64,000 nt of DNA from Bacteroidales bacterium. Its GTDB lineage: Bacteria > Bacteroidota > Bacteroidia > Bacteroidales > UBA932. The DNA lies in contig JAFVWT010000010.1 in assembly GCA_017501525.1 (NCBI GenBank), positions 105,118-169,117 on the forward strand, written 5' to 3'. Numbering within the stretch: position 1 is the first letter of the stretch; the number at the start of each line of letters is the position of its first letter. Positions 48,930-57,579 of the stretch are shown in pieces. The notes under the pieces are model-generated. The model ran no database searches, had not been told where the DNA came from, and was given only the letters and a program-made list of their open reading frames with translations. The position numbers were made by a program, and so were the translations under genes.

Positions 48930-50696
48930 TTAGTTGTTTTCAATTATTATATAAGGAAGTCTTGCGTAGATACCTTGTTCTGTCTGAAGTGAGTTGAACA
49001 ATTGTTCAATCATCATATCGGGAGATTGTACAATGGTCATAGCCTCTTGAGCTTCATTAGCTTTGTTTAGAAGTTTGGTCAGATTATCTTCTATCTTAGG
49101 GTATTCTACAACTCTATAATCTTTCAGGTCTGCGCAGATAGCTGCATAAGAGATAGCGTCGTTGATGCCTCCGATTTCGTCTACAAGCTTGATTTCCAAT
49201 CCTTCGTCTCCTGTCCATACTCGTCCCTGAGCTATTTCATCTACTCTTTCGGGAGTCATATCTCTTCCCTGGGCCACTATGTTGAGGAATTGGGTGTAAA
49301 TCAATTCAATCTGGTCTTGTAAAGAGTTTCTTTCGGTGTTGTCCAGACGTCTGGTTAGAGAGAGCATATCAGAGTGTTTGTGTGTAGATACAGTCTCCGG
49401 ATTAATATGCAGGATGTCTGTAAATGTCTTTTCAGCAGAAGGAATCATACTGAATACTCCAATGGAACCGGTTATTGCAGTGCTGTTACTGTAGATTTTG
49501 TCAGCTCCTGCCGAAATCCAATATCCTCCGGAAGCTGCCATTGTACCATATGAGACGATAAGTGGCTTGTCTTGTTGGAGAAGCTCAAGTTCTGCCCTTA
49601 TTTGTTCTGCAGGCTGTACAGCTCCACCGGGAGAATTTACTCTTAGAACAACAGCTTTTACAGAACTATCTTTTCTTACCTTTTCAATGATAGGAACAAA
49701 TTTCTTAGCTGTAATACCTTCTCCTGAAGGAGTAATCTCTCCATCAGCATAGATTATTGCAATTTTGTCCTTTGCTTTGAAATTTGGTTTGAGAACAGCC
49801 TTTGCGTATTTGCCCAACATGATCCAGTTTATATCCTCTATGGATTCTTCACCTGATAGTTTGCAGATTGTTGTCTCAAATTCAGATTTTGAACAAACAA
49901 CATCTATGAGTCTGTGCTCCAACATTTGTTGTGGAGTGTTGATTTTCAAATTGTTGATTAGTCCATCAAAATACTCTTGTGAAATTTCTCTTGAAGCGCA
50001 AATTTCACCGGCAATATGATTCCATGTTGAGTTGAGTCTTGAAATGGTCTGTTCGTAATTTGCGGGACTCATTTCATCTGCAATGAATTGTTCACCTGCG
50101 GATTTGTATTTTCCATGTCTGATGAGTTGCATTTCAACACCTACGCGGGCAAGAATATCTTTAAGATACAGTATTGTAGCCGAAAGTCCGACAATGGAAT
50201 TGGATGCCATATTGTCGGAGTATATTTTATCTGCAACTGATGCTATGTAATATCCTCCAAGAGAGAAGTTCTCTCCGTAAGCAATAATTGCTTTTCCACT
50301 ATTGCGAAATCTCTCCAATGCATTTCTAACCTCTTCTAGATATGATATTCCGCTACCCTGGTCGAGCCCGGTGATAAGGATATATTTGATGTTGGGATCG
50401 GTAGCAGCCTTATCAATGGCATTGATGGCATCTCTGATACCGATAGAGTTTGTTGCCTGTTGGCTGATGGGTAAGGGGATTGATTGCATTATTGAACTAA
50501 GATCAAAAGGATCTTCGTATGTCTGTTCTGCAATTGTGATACCGAGGTCTATTTTTAAAACAGATTCGGGTTTTACTGTAATTACTTCATCTTTAGGTGC
50601 TAATGCTCCTATAATTGAAAATGTAAAGATGAAAATCAGTCCTAAAGCCAAAAAACATCCAAGGACTGCTGCTAATAGGTTTTTGAAGAATTTCAT
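48930..50696 (-). CDS. sppA: signal peptide peptidase SppA, long (protease IV) type
   Basis: A 588-residue membrane-anchored serine-lysine protease that degrades cleaved signal peptides. An N-terminal transmembrane helix (LLAAVLGCFLALGLIFIFTF) is followed by two tandem S49 domains. The lysine of the dyad is in GKYKSAGEQF of the first domain and the serine in GTMAASGGYWISAGADKIYS of the second, the layout of E. coli SppA. It is transcribed alone, converging with cutC. Confidence 0.94.
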   Translation of the reverse strand: MKFFKNLLAAVLGCFLALGLIFIFTFSIIGALAPKDEVITVKPESVLKIDLGITIAEQTYEDPFDLSSIMQSIPLPISQQATNSIGIRDAINAIDKAATDPNIKYILITGLDQGSGISYLEEVRNALERFRNSGKAIIAYGENFSLGGYYIASVADKIYSDNMASNSIVGLSATILYLKDILARVGVEMQLIRHGKYKSAGEQFIADEMSPANYEQTISRLNSTWNHIAGEICASREISQEYFDGLINNLKINTPQQMLEHRLIDVVCSKSEFETTICKLSGEESIEDINWIMLGKYAKAVLKPNFKAKDKIAIIYADGEITPSGEGITAKKFVPIIEKVRKDSSVKAVVLRVNSPGGAVQPAEQIRAELELLQQDKPLIVSYGTMAASGGYWISAGADKIYSNSTAITGSIGVFSMIPSAEKTFTDILHINPETVSTHKHSDMLSLTRRLDNTERNSLQDQIELIYTQFLNIVAQGRDMTPERVDEIAQGRVWTGDEGLEIKLVDEIGGINDAISYAAICADLKDYRVVEYPKIEDNLTKLLNKANEAQEAMTIVQSPDMMIEQLFNSLQTEQGIYARLPYIIIENN

Positions 50697-50857
50697 ATAT
50701 TTTTAGTCTTAAATATCTATTCGTTTGGAGGGATAGTATAGCTTATTTTGTCTTGTTTTGTCATCTCTGAATATGAACATTGTAATATCCTTTTAGGGAA
50801 ATGAAAACCTGTACAAATAAGATTAGTGGTCATTTATCCCTTCTGTGTATAAGGTTG

Positions 50858-50889
50858 TTTTGCAAAAATAAAAATTAGTCATATCTTTA
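50858..50889 (+). promoter_or_regulatory. promoter of the putative copper-handling operon
   Basis: TTTTG (50858-50862), exactly 19 bp, then TATCTTTA (50882-50889), one base off TAnnTTTG, 10 bp before the start codon of the Cys-rich protein. The leader would be very short. Confidence 0.6.
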
Positions 50890-50899
50890 CAAAATTATT

Positions 50900-51340
50900 A
50901 TGAACAAATTAGTAGGGAAAATAGGACTCATGTGTTTGTGCGTAATGTATCTTATTGCTACATTGGGCTTTAGTGTGCATACATGTATGTGTGAGTCGTC
51001 AAGTGAATTGATTCTTCCCTGGGTTTGCGATTTCTCTTCCGATACTGATTGTCAGGGGGATTGCGCAGCTCATTGCCATGATAACGGTGATTCTAATGAT
51101 GATGAATTCCGGTGTTGCCGTACAGAGTATTTCGTGGTGGAAGATTTGTTCTTTACAAATTCAGAAAATAAGACTCAACCACTTGTAAAAGATCTGGTTG
51201 CTATAAATTTATCATCGTTTTTATGCGATACTTTCTCCTTGTCGTCATGCAGTATCGCTGATTTTAGAGTAAACATTTTCCGAAACTTTTTAATCAAGGA
51301 GTGCGATATCTTTGAGAGAATCTCACAATATAGGATTTAG
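50900..51340 (+). CDS. small Cys-rich envelope protein (HYC_CC_PP-like)
   Basis: A 146-residue protein with an N-terminal signal or anchor helix (IGLMCLCVMYLIATLGFSV). HTCMCESS directly follows, then DCQGDCAAHCHDNGDSNDD and FRCCRTEYFV: eight Cys and three His in about 70 residues. The order (H-x-C near the signal, then a CC pair) resembles the Bacteroidota HYC_CC_PP proteins, although the later Pro-Pro is absent. It probably binds a soft metal in the periplasm. It opens a co-directional unit with a TonB receptor and an HMA protein. Confidence 0.6.
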   Translation: MNKLVGKIGLMCLCVMYLIATLGFSVHTCMCESSSELILPWVCDFSSDTDCQGDCAAHCHDNGDSNDDEFRCCRTEYFVVEDLFFTNSENKTQPLVKDLVAINLSSFLCDTFSLSSCSIADFRVNIFRNFLIKECDIFERISQYRI

Positions 51341-51415
51341 TGTGCACTTTCGTGTACATCCATCTATCTTTTTTGACTATTTTGTGAATTATTTATTTTA
51401 TTGAAATATCGTATT

Positions 51416-53677
51416 ATGAAAAAATATATTTTTCTTTTATTTGCTATTATGGCAATTCCTTCATTCGCTCAGAATGTAAAGACAATAGAAGGCGTCGTAA
51501 TGTCTACTGAGAATGAAACTATACCTTTCGCATCTGTCTTTTGGGTTGAAAGTGGTAATTATGTCGATTGTGACGCAGATGGTAAGTTTACCATTAAAAA
51601 GAGGTCCAAGGATTTAACATTGGTAGTAGCTGCATTGGGGTATGATAATGATACTCTTAAGGTTACTGATGATATGCACTATGTGGAATTTCATCTCAAG
51701 AGCCAGAACTATCTTGAAGAAGCTGTAGTAGTGGCGAGGGATCAAGGTAATTACCTGTCGAGGATGACTCCTGTCAAGACAGAAGTTATTTCTGCAGCGG
51801 GATTGTGTAAGATGGCTTGTTGTAATCTTGCTGAGAGTTTTGAAAATTCTGCCTCTGTTACTGTGGGATATTCAGATGCAGTTACCGGTGCCCGCCAGAT
51901 AAGATTGCTGGGGCTCTCAGGTATATACACTACCATGCTGGATGAGAACAGACCGATAATGAGGGGAATTGCAGCTCCTTTTGGACTATCATATATTCCG
52001 GGGCAGTGGCTAGAGAGTATTCAGATAGCAAAGGGTCCGTCCTCTGTGATAAATGGTGTTGATGCAATCACAGGGCAAATTAATATGGAGCATCGTAAAC
52101 CTACTGATGAGAAACCTTTCTTCTTGAATCTTTTCCTGAGCAGTACCCTCAGAACCGAAATGAATGTGGCATCTTCTCTCCAGCTGAACAATAAATGGAG
52201 TACTGTAATATTGGCTCATGCTTCGACAGACCCGATGAAACACGATGGTAATGGTGATGGTTTCAGGGATGATCCTACATCAATGCAATTCAATTTTGCC
52301 AACAGGTGGTTATATTATGATGAAAGCGGACTTCAGATTCGTTTTGGAGTTAAGGCTCTTTATGATGACCGTACCGGAGGACAGATGGGGTATGATAAAT
52401 CAATGATTTCAGACTACGGCTCAAAATATTTCCCTGGCACTACAGACCTTATTCCTTGGGGAACCAATATAGTAAACAAGAGCCTCAACGGATATTTCAA
52501 GGTTGGTATTCCTTTGAATGCAGACAACTCCCATAATATTGCTGCAGTGGGAGATTATACATTCTATCAGATGGATTCCTATTTTGGTTTGAAGAGTTAT
52601 TTCGGAAAGCAGAATTCAGGATTTCTGAATATCATTTATCAAGGGGAATTGAATGAGAATCACCGTATAAATTTTGGTGTAAGAAATTTCTATGATCATT
52701 ATAATGAGTTGCTGCATGATGCCCAGACTGACAAAGATTTGAACATTCTTGGAACAGGAATCCGTCAGGAAAATTCATTGGGAGCATACGGAGAATATAC
52801 TTATACTTTAGGTGAGAAATTCTCTGCAATTGGTGGTGTTAGTGTAGATTATCACAACCTATACGGGTTAATGGTTTCTCCTCGTGCGAATATCAAATGG
52901 TCTATCACTGACTATTTGATTTTCAGAGCTCAAGGAGGTCGCGGAACTCGTTCTCCAAATGTGGTGGTAGATAATCTCGGTATGATGTCCACCAGCAGGA
53001 TAATAGATATTGCTCCTAACCTTACAATGGAGAGTGCCTGGACTTATGGTGGAAATATTACAGGATATATTCCTATTGGGTTCCAGGATAACTGCTATTT
53101 GAGTTTTGACTTCTTCAGAAGTGATTTTACAAAACAGATTATTGTGGATCAGGAGTATGATACTGAGAAAATAAGTATCTACAATCTTGATGGCAAATCT
53201 TACACTAATACATATCAGGTAGATTTCTCAATTGAGCCTTTTGAAAGGTTTACCCTCCTGGCAACATTCAGATATACTGATTCCAAGGTTACTTTGAAAG
53301 GTCAGGGTTTGGTCGAGAGACCTCTTGTGAGCAAGTATAAAGGGGTATTGAATCTTCAGTATGCAACCAGAATGAATATCTGGACATTTGATTTTACAGC
53401 TCAGATTAACGGTCCTTCAAGGATTCCTGACTTTGCTTTGCAACCAGGTCAAAGCAATCAATCTCCTGTATACCCTATATTGTTTGCCCAGATTACACGC
53501 AAATTTAAAGGTGTGGATGTCTATATTGGAGCAGAGAATCTTACAAATTACAAACAAAAGAATCCGATTATCAGTGCTGATGACCCATACGCACCCGATT
53601 TCAATGCTTCTGTCATTTGGGGGCCTTTGATGGGAATCAAGGTATATGCCGGTATGAGACTGACACTTTGGAAATAG
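51416..53677 (+). CDS. TonB-dependent receptor, putative copper/metal type
   Basis: A 753-residue outer-membrane receptor. Signal peptide MKKYIFLLFAIMAIPSFAQ; a carboxypeptidase-regulatory-like domain (about 25-105, IEGVVMSTENETIPFASVFW); a plug (about 115-225) with ACCNLAESFENSASVTVG, VTGARQIRLLGLSGIYTTML and the KGPSSVINGVDAITGQIN closing strand; then the 22-strand barrel to LRLTLWK. The Cys-Cys pair in the plug is shared with Bacteroidota receptors neighbouring HMA proteins. I use the ATG at 51416 in front of the signal peptide. No SusD partner is present, so a small metal or chelate is more likely than a glycan. The metal is inferred from neighbours only. Confidence 0.82.
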   Translation: MKKYIFLLFAIMAIPSFAQNVKTIEGVVMSTENETIPFASVFWVESGNYVDCDADGKFTIKKRSKDLTLVVAALGYDNDTLKVTDDMHYVEFHLKSQNYLEEAVVVARDQGNYLSRMTPVKTEVISAAGLCKMACCNLAESFENSASVTVGYSDAVTGARQIRLLGLSGIYTTMLDENRPIMRGIAAPFGLSYIPGQWLESIQIAKGPSSVINGVDAITGQINMEHRKPTDEKPFFLNLFLSSTLRTEMNVASSLQLNNKWSTVILAHASTDPMKHDGNGDGFRDDPTSMQFNFANRWLYYDESGLQIRFGVKALYDDRTGGQMGYDKSMISDYGSKYFPGTTDLIPWGTNIVNKSLNGYFKVGIPLNADNSHNIAAVGDYTFYQMDSYFGLKSYFGKQNSGFLNIIYQGELNENHRINFGVRNFYDHYNELLHDAQTDKDLNILGTGIRQENSLGAYGEYTYTLGEKFSAIGGVSVDYHNLYGLMVSPRANIKWSITDYLIFRAQGGRGTRSPNVVVDNLGMMSTSRIIDIAPNLTMESAWTYGGNITGYIPIGFQDNCYLSFDFFRSDFTKQIIVDQEYDTEKISIYNLDGKSYTNTYQVDFSIEPFERFTLLATFRYTDSKVTLKGQGLVERPLVSKYKGVLNLQYATRMNIWTFDFTAQINGPSRIPDFALQPGQSNQSPVYPILFAQITRKFKGVDVYIGAENLTNYKQKNPIISADDPYAPDFNASVIWGPLMGIKVYAGMRLTLWK

Positions 53678-53710
53678 ATTATCATTACAACATTTATAAT
53701 ATTTATAATT

Positions 53711-54043
53711 ATGGCCAACTATTTAAAAATCACACTACTTGCGACATTATTCGCATTTTTCGCAATTTCAGTAACAGCTAAAGACAAAAAGGAAAAAGCC
53801 AAGGATGCTGAAGTTACATTTGTTGTGGAAATAGACTGTGAGAATTGCGCAAATAAAGTGCGTGAAAATCTTCCTTTTGAAAAAGGTGTAAAAGATTTGA
53901 AAGTGACATTGGCTGACAAGACTGTTTGGGTTAAGTATTCACCAAAGAAGACTACCAAAGAACAATTGGCAGCTGCAATCAACAAACTTGGTTATCAGGT
54001 TTTAGGCGAAAAACAGACAGAGGAGCAACCTGCTGTAGAATAG
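53711..54043 (+). CDS. secreted heavy-metal-associated (HMA) domain protein
   Basis: A 110-residue protein with signal peptide (about residues 1-23, ending SVTAK) and one HMA domain: FVVEIDCENCANKVRENLPF with the CxxC metal pair, then VWVKYSPKKTTKEQLAAAI. The usual Met before the first Cys is Asp here (IDCENC). It resembles a periplasmic CopZ/MerP-type chaperone, binding Cu(I) or another thiophilic ion and handing it to a partner. It follows the TonB receptor by 33 bp and ends before a terminator, so it closes the unit. Confidence 0.85.
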   Translation: MANYLKITLLATLFAFFAISVTAKDKKEKAKDAEVTFVVEIDCENCANKVRENLPFEKGVKDLKVTLADKTVWVKYSPKKTTKEQLAAAINKLGYQVLGEKQTEEQPAVE

Positions 54044-54065
54044 TGTTGTTGTCGAATCGGTTATG

Positions 54066-54104
54066 ATGCCTCCGGTACTGCTATGTGGTACAGGGGGCAT
54101 TTTA
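54066..54104 (+). terminator. intrinsic terminator after the HMA gene
   Basis: ATGCCTCCGGTAC pairs with GTACAGGGGGCAT (12 of 13 including one T-G), followed by TTTT. It closes the copper-type operon. Confidence 0.82.
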
Positions 54105-54148
54105 ATTTGAATTTTATCAATATGGAAGGTGTTGTGGATTAATATTGT

Positions 54149-54156
54149 TATCTTTG
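54149..54156 (+). promoter_or_regulatory. putative -7 element of nfnA
   Basis: TATCTTTG, a full TAnnTTTG match, 50 bp before the start codon; the nearest TTG is only 14 bp upstream. Confidence 0.45.
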
Positions 54157-54206
54157 TCAAAATAGGTGCAATCTTTGTAACAAAAACAGTGTAAAATTGA
54201 AGAAAG

Positions 54207-55058
54207 ATGTATAAGATCCTTAGAAAAGAATATTTGACTTCATCTATATGTTTGATGGAGGTATATGCTCCAAGAGTTGCTTCTTCTGCCCGACCCGGAC
54301 AATTTCTGATAGTGAAGGCAGGGGCAAAAAGTGAAAGAATCCCCTTGACGATTTGTGACTATTCGCCCCAAAGAGGCACCGTTACAATTGTTACTCAGGA
54401 GGTGGGGGCTTCCACTAAATATATCTGTTCTTTTGAGCCGGGTGACTCTTTTGACGCTGTTGTTGGCCCTTTGGGACAGCCTTCAGAGTTTGTTTATGAA
54501 TGTATCGAGGATCTTTCGATGAAACATTTTCTTTTTGTGGCAGGAGGTCTGGGAACTGCACCGGTATATCCTCAAGTGAAGTATTTGCATGATCTTGGTG
54601 TTAAAGTGGACGTTATTATAGGGGCGAGAAGTAGCGATATGATAATAATGGAGGAGCAGATGCGAAATGTATGTGATACCTTATATATATGTACTGATGA
54701 TGGGTCGAAAGGGGAGAAAGGATTGGTTACAGATGTAATGGATTCATTGGTTCGTAGTGGTAAAAATTATTCTCAGGTGGTGGCTATAGGCCCTATGGTA
54801 ATGATGAAGTTTGTCACAATGAAAGCAGCTGAATATTCAATTCCTATTGTTGTAAGTCTTAATACCCTGATGGTTGACGGTACAGGAATGTGTGGCGCCT
54901 GTAGAGTGACAATAGCCGGGAAGACTAAATTTGCCTGTGTGGATGGTCCTGAATTCAATGGACTCGATGTCGATTTTGATGAAGCTATCAGGCGCCAGGG
55001 GATGTACCGCGAAATAGAAAGGGAGAATGATCATAAATGTAGAATCGGTTTGCATTAG
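54207..55058 (+). CDS. sulfide/dihydroorotate dehydrogenase-like FAD/NAD-binding subunit (NfnA type)
   Basis: A 283-residue PyrK-like flavoprotein. The FAD motif is ERIPLTICDYS, the NAD-binding glycines are VAGGLGTAPVYPQVKYL, and a [2Fe-2S] site near the C-terminus is VDGTGMCGACRVT...FACVDGPEFNG: three Cys plus a nearby Asp, as known for NfnA. With the next gene it would form NADH-dependent reduced ferredoxin:NADP+ oxidoreductase, an electron-bifurcating enzyme. The alternative name, ferredoxin-NADP reductase subunit alpha, covers the same family. A family A repeat fills the 110-bp gap to the partner gene. Confidence 0.88.
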   Translation: MYKILRKEYLTSSICLMEVYAPRVASSARPGQFLIVKAGAKSERIPLTICDYSPQRGTVTIVTQEVGASTKYICSFEPGDSFDAVVGPLGQPSEFVYECIEDLSMKHFLFVAGGLGTAPVYPQVKYLHDLGVKVDVIIGARSSDMIIMEEQMRNVCDTLYICTDDGSKGEKGLVTDVMDSLVRSGKNYSQVVAIGPMVMMKFVTMKAAEYSIPIVVSLNTLMVDGTGMCGACRVTIAGKTKFACVDGPEFNGLDVDFDEAIRRQGMYREIERENDHKCRIGLH

Positions 55059-55061
55059 GAA

Positions 55062-55156
55062 AGTCCTATAAAAGAGTTGTTGGAATTTATGGTTTTAGAG
55101 TTTTAGAATCTGATACCATGATTTGCTAGAACTTCGATTTTATAGAGGTTTCCATT
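55062..55156 (+). repeat. family A dispersed repeat
   Basis: It starts GTCCTATAAAAGAGTTG 3 nt after the nfnA stop codon and ends TTCGATTTTATAGAGGTTTC, 12 nt before the next start codon. The middle pairs TATGGT with ACCATG. It thus fills the intercistronic gap of a two-subunit enzyme. Confidence 0.78.
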
Positions 55157-55168
55157 AATTATATAAGT

Positions 55169-56554
55169 ATGAACGAGAAATTTGGAGTAAGGGTAAAATG
55201 TTCGGAACAGGATCCTTCGGTTAGGATTTCAAACTTTGAGGAGGTGTCGCTCGGCTACACTGCAGAACAGGCTGTAAAGGAGGCTCAACGTTGTCTGAGT
55301 TGTAAAAAACCTCGTTGTGTATCAGCTTGTCCGGTTTCTATTGATATTCCTTCCTTTATATCAGAAATTGCAGCCGGCAACTTCACCGGGGCAGCTCAGA
55401 TTATTGCAAAAGATAGCCTTTTGCCCGCTGTTTGCGGAAGAGTTTGTCCTCAGGAGGTGCAATGTGAAGGGGCATGTATTTTAGGTGTAAAAGGAGAGGC
55501 TGTTGCAATAGGGAAATTGGAGCGTTATGTAGCAGACAGAAGCAGACAGCAGGGGATAAGATTTCTCACCAAATCTCCTTCAAATGGAATTAAGGTAGCA
55601 GTAGTTGGGAGTGGACCTGCAGGTCTTGCTTGTGCAAGCGATTTAGCGCGGAATGGTTTTGAAGTTACTATTTTTGAGGCACTTCACTCTCCCGGAGGAG
55701 TGTTGCAATATGGGATACCTGAGTTTAGATTGCCTAAAAAGGAAGTGGTGGAATATGAGATTGAAAATGTTCGCAGATTAGGAGTGAATATTGAGACAAA
55801 TGTAGTGATTGGGAGGACTTTGACTATTGATCAGCTACTTTCCGAAGAGGGCTTTAAGGCTGTTTTTGTGGGTTCAGGAGCCGGTCTTCCCAAATTTATG
55901 GGAATTCCTGGGGAAAATCTCAACGGGGTTTTTTCAGCAAATGAGTTTCTCACCCGTAACAATCTCATGAAGGGGTATCTTTCAGAATACGATACACCTG
56001 TGTTCGTAGGAAAAAAAGTAGCAATTGTGGGTGGGGGAAATGTCGCTATGGATGCTGCACGGACAGCCTTGAGATTGGGGGCTCAGGTGACAATCGTTTA
56101 TCGTAGGACAGAAACTGAGTTGCCTGCCAGACAGGAGGAGGTGCATCATGCTAAAGAAGAGGGTGTTATATTCTCTTTACTGACCAATCCCATAGAGGTG
56201 GTTTCAGATCATAGAGGTTGGGTTAAGGGGCTCAAGTGTATTAAAATGGAGCTTGGCGAGCCTGATGAATCAGGTCGGCGCAGACCTGTTGCTATTCCCG
56301 ATTCGGAATTCGAGATAGAAACAGATACTGTGATAATGTCTTTGGGTACAAGTCCTAATCCATTGATTGCCAGGACTACTGAGGGTATGGATGTGAACCG
56401 GTACGGAGGTATAGTTGTCTCGGAGGGTGGCGCTACCACTAAGGAATATGTGTATGCAGGAGGTGATGCTGTCACCGGCTCGGCAACTGTTATTTTAGCT
56501 ATGGGCGCAGGTCGTCAGGCGGCCGCGGCAATTAAAGCGAAGCTCAATCCTTAA
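55169..56554 (+). CDS. gltA: NADPH-dependent glutamate synthase/NfnB-type large subunit
   Basis: A 461-residue GltD-like protein. N-terminal iron-sulfur motifs CLSCKKPRCVSACPVS and CGRVCPQEVQCEGAC bind two [4Fe-4S] clusters; FAD site VAVVGSGPAGLACASDLARN; NADPH site VAIVGGGNVAMDAARTALRL; FAD-closing TGSATVILAMGAGRQAA. Such proteins are annotated as homotetrameric glutamate synthase, but next to a PyrK-like subunit the likely role is NfnB of the bifurcating ferredoxin/NAD/NADP transhydrogenase. No GltB-type glutaminase is near. It is separated from its partner by a family A repeat. Confidence 0.9.
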   Translation: MNEKFGVRVKCSEQDPSVRISNFEEVSLGYTAEQAVKEAQRCLSCKKPRCVSACPVSIDIPSFISEIAAGNFTGAAQIIAKDSLLPAVCGRVCPQEVQCEGACILGVKGEAVAIGKLERYVADRSRQQGIRFLTKSPSNGIKVAVVGSGPAGLACASDLARNGFEVTIFEALHSPGGVLQYGIPEFRLPKKEVVEYEIENVRRLGVNIETNVVIGRTLTIDQLLSEEGFKAVFVGSGAGLPKFMGIPGENLNGVFSANEFLTRNNLMKGYLSEYDTPVFVGKKVAIVGGGNVAMDAARTALRLGAQVTIVYRRTETELPARQEEVHHAKEEGVIFSLLTNPIEVVSDHRGWVKGLKCIKMELGEPDESGRRRPVAIPDSEFEIETDTVIMSLGTSPNPLIARTTEGMDVNRYGGIVVSEGGATTKEYVYAGGDAVTGSATVILAMGAGRQAAAAIKAKLNP

Positions 56555-56577
56555 TTGCTTGATAATCAGAAAAGAGG

Positions 56578-56613
56578 AAGATGTACTTATGCTTTATAGG
56601 TGCATCTTTTTTT
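56578..56613 (+). terminator. intrinsic terminator after the nfn genes
   Basis: AAGATGTAC/GTGCATCTT (one T-G pair) with a 13-nt loop and seven T residues, 24 bp after the stop codon. Confidence 0.85.
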
Positions 56614-56644
56614 CATATAGATTATGATTTTATCAAAAAACAAC

Positions 56645-56652
56645 TATATTTG
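56645..56652 (+). promoter_or_regulatory. putative -7 element of the etf operon
   Basis: TATATTTG matches TAnnTTTG and lies 57 bp before the etfB start codon; the -33 element is unclear. Confidence 0.4.
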
Positions 56653-56709
56653 CTTAGATATAGACAGTAATAAAACCTATAACTGTTTCATAATTATAGA
56701 ATTATAAGT

Positions 56710-57567
56710 ATGACAAAAAAAGTTAGAATTGTTGTTTTGGCCAAGCAGGTGCCAGACACCCGAAATGTAGGAAAAGATGCGATGAAGGAGGACGGAACAG
56801 TAAATCGCTCGGCACTACCTGCTATTTTTAATCCTGAAGATATGAATGCTTTGGAGCAAGCACTCAGAATTAAGGATTTACTTGATGATGTTGAAATTAC
56901 ATTGTTGACTATGGGCCCTGGAAGGGCTGCTGATATTATCCGCGAGGGTCTTTACCGTGGAGCGGATGGTGGTATTCTATTGACTGATAGAAAATTTGCA
57001 GGAGCAGATACACTCGCTACCTCTTATGCACTTTCTCAAGCTATCAAGAAGATTTCTCCTGATATTATCATTGCTGGCCGTCAGGCAATTGATGGTGATA
57101 CTGCTCAGGTAGGACCTCAGGTCGCTGAGAAAATGGGTTGGCCTCAGATTACTTATGCTGAGGAGGTTCTGGAAGTAAATGATTCGAAAATAACCATACG
57201 CAGAAGACTTGAGAGAGGTGTTGAGACTGTGACTTCTCCTCTTCCTGTTTTGATTACAGTTACAGCTACTGCTGCCCCTTGCCGACCTCGTCATGCGAAG
57301 AGACTTCTTAAGAACAAGAACGCCCGTACCATGAGCGAGTTGCAGGCGGAGTCGTTGGAACAAGGCAACGCTTATTTGATTCCTGAATGGGGTTTCAATG
57401 AAATTGGTGGCGATGAGAAAAGTTATGGTATGTCAGGTTCTCCCACAAAAGTTAAGAAGATTGAAAATATCATTTTACAAGCTAAGGAGTCTAAGATTCT
57501 CTCTTCTTCTGATGCCGATATTGATATGCTTGTCAAAGAACTGATAGCAAGCCATACCATTGGATAA
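56710..57567 (+). CDS. etfB: electron transfer flavoprotein subunit beta
   Basis: A 285-residue EtfB/FixA. VLAKQVPDTRNVGKDAMKED, NPEDMNALEQALRIKD, LLTMGPGRAADIIREGLYRG and AGRQAIDGDTAQVGPQVAEK are the family marks. With EtfA it carries electrons from acyl-CoA dehydrogenase. It is about 20 residues longer than human-type EtfB, as in the clostridial and Bacteroidota members that act with NADH and ferredoxin; a bifurcating role is inference. It forms an operon with etfA (12-bp gap) and the dehydrogenase. Confidence 0.95.
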   Translation: MTKKVRIVVLAKQVPDTRNVGKDAMKEDGTVNRSALPAIFNPEDMNALEQALRIKDLLDDVEITLLTMGPGRAADIIREGLYRGADGGILLTDRKFAGADTLATSYALSQAIKKISPDIIIAGRQAIDGDTAQVGPQVAEKMGWPQITYAEEVLEVNDSKITIRRRLERGVETVTSPLPVLITVTATAAPCRPRHAKRLLKNKNARTMSELQAESLEQGNAYLIPEWGFNEIGGDEKSYGMSGSPTKVKKIENIILQAKESKILSSSDADIDMLVKELIASHTIG

Positions 57568-57579
57568 TTTTAAAACGGA

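Noticed and set aside
55169-56554. Assimilatory glutamate synthase small subunit
   Set aside because: There is no GltB large subunit here, while a PyrK-like NfnA partner is adjacent, so an Nfn role is more likely; the product name is kept as an alternative.
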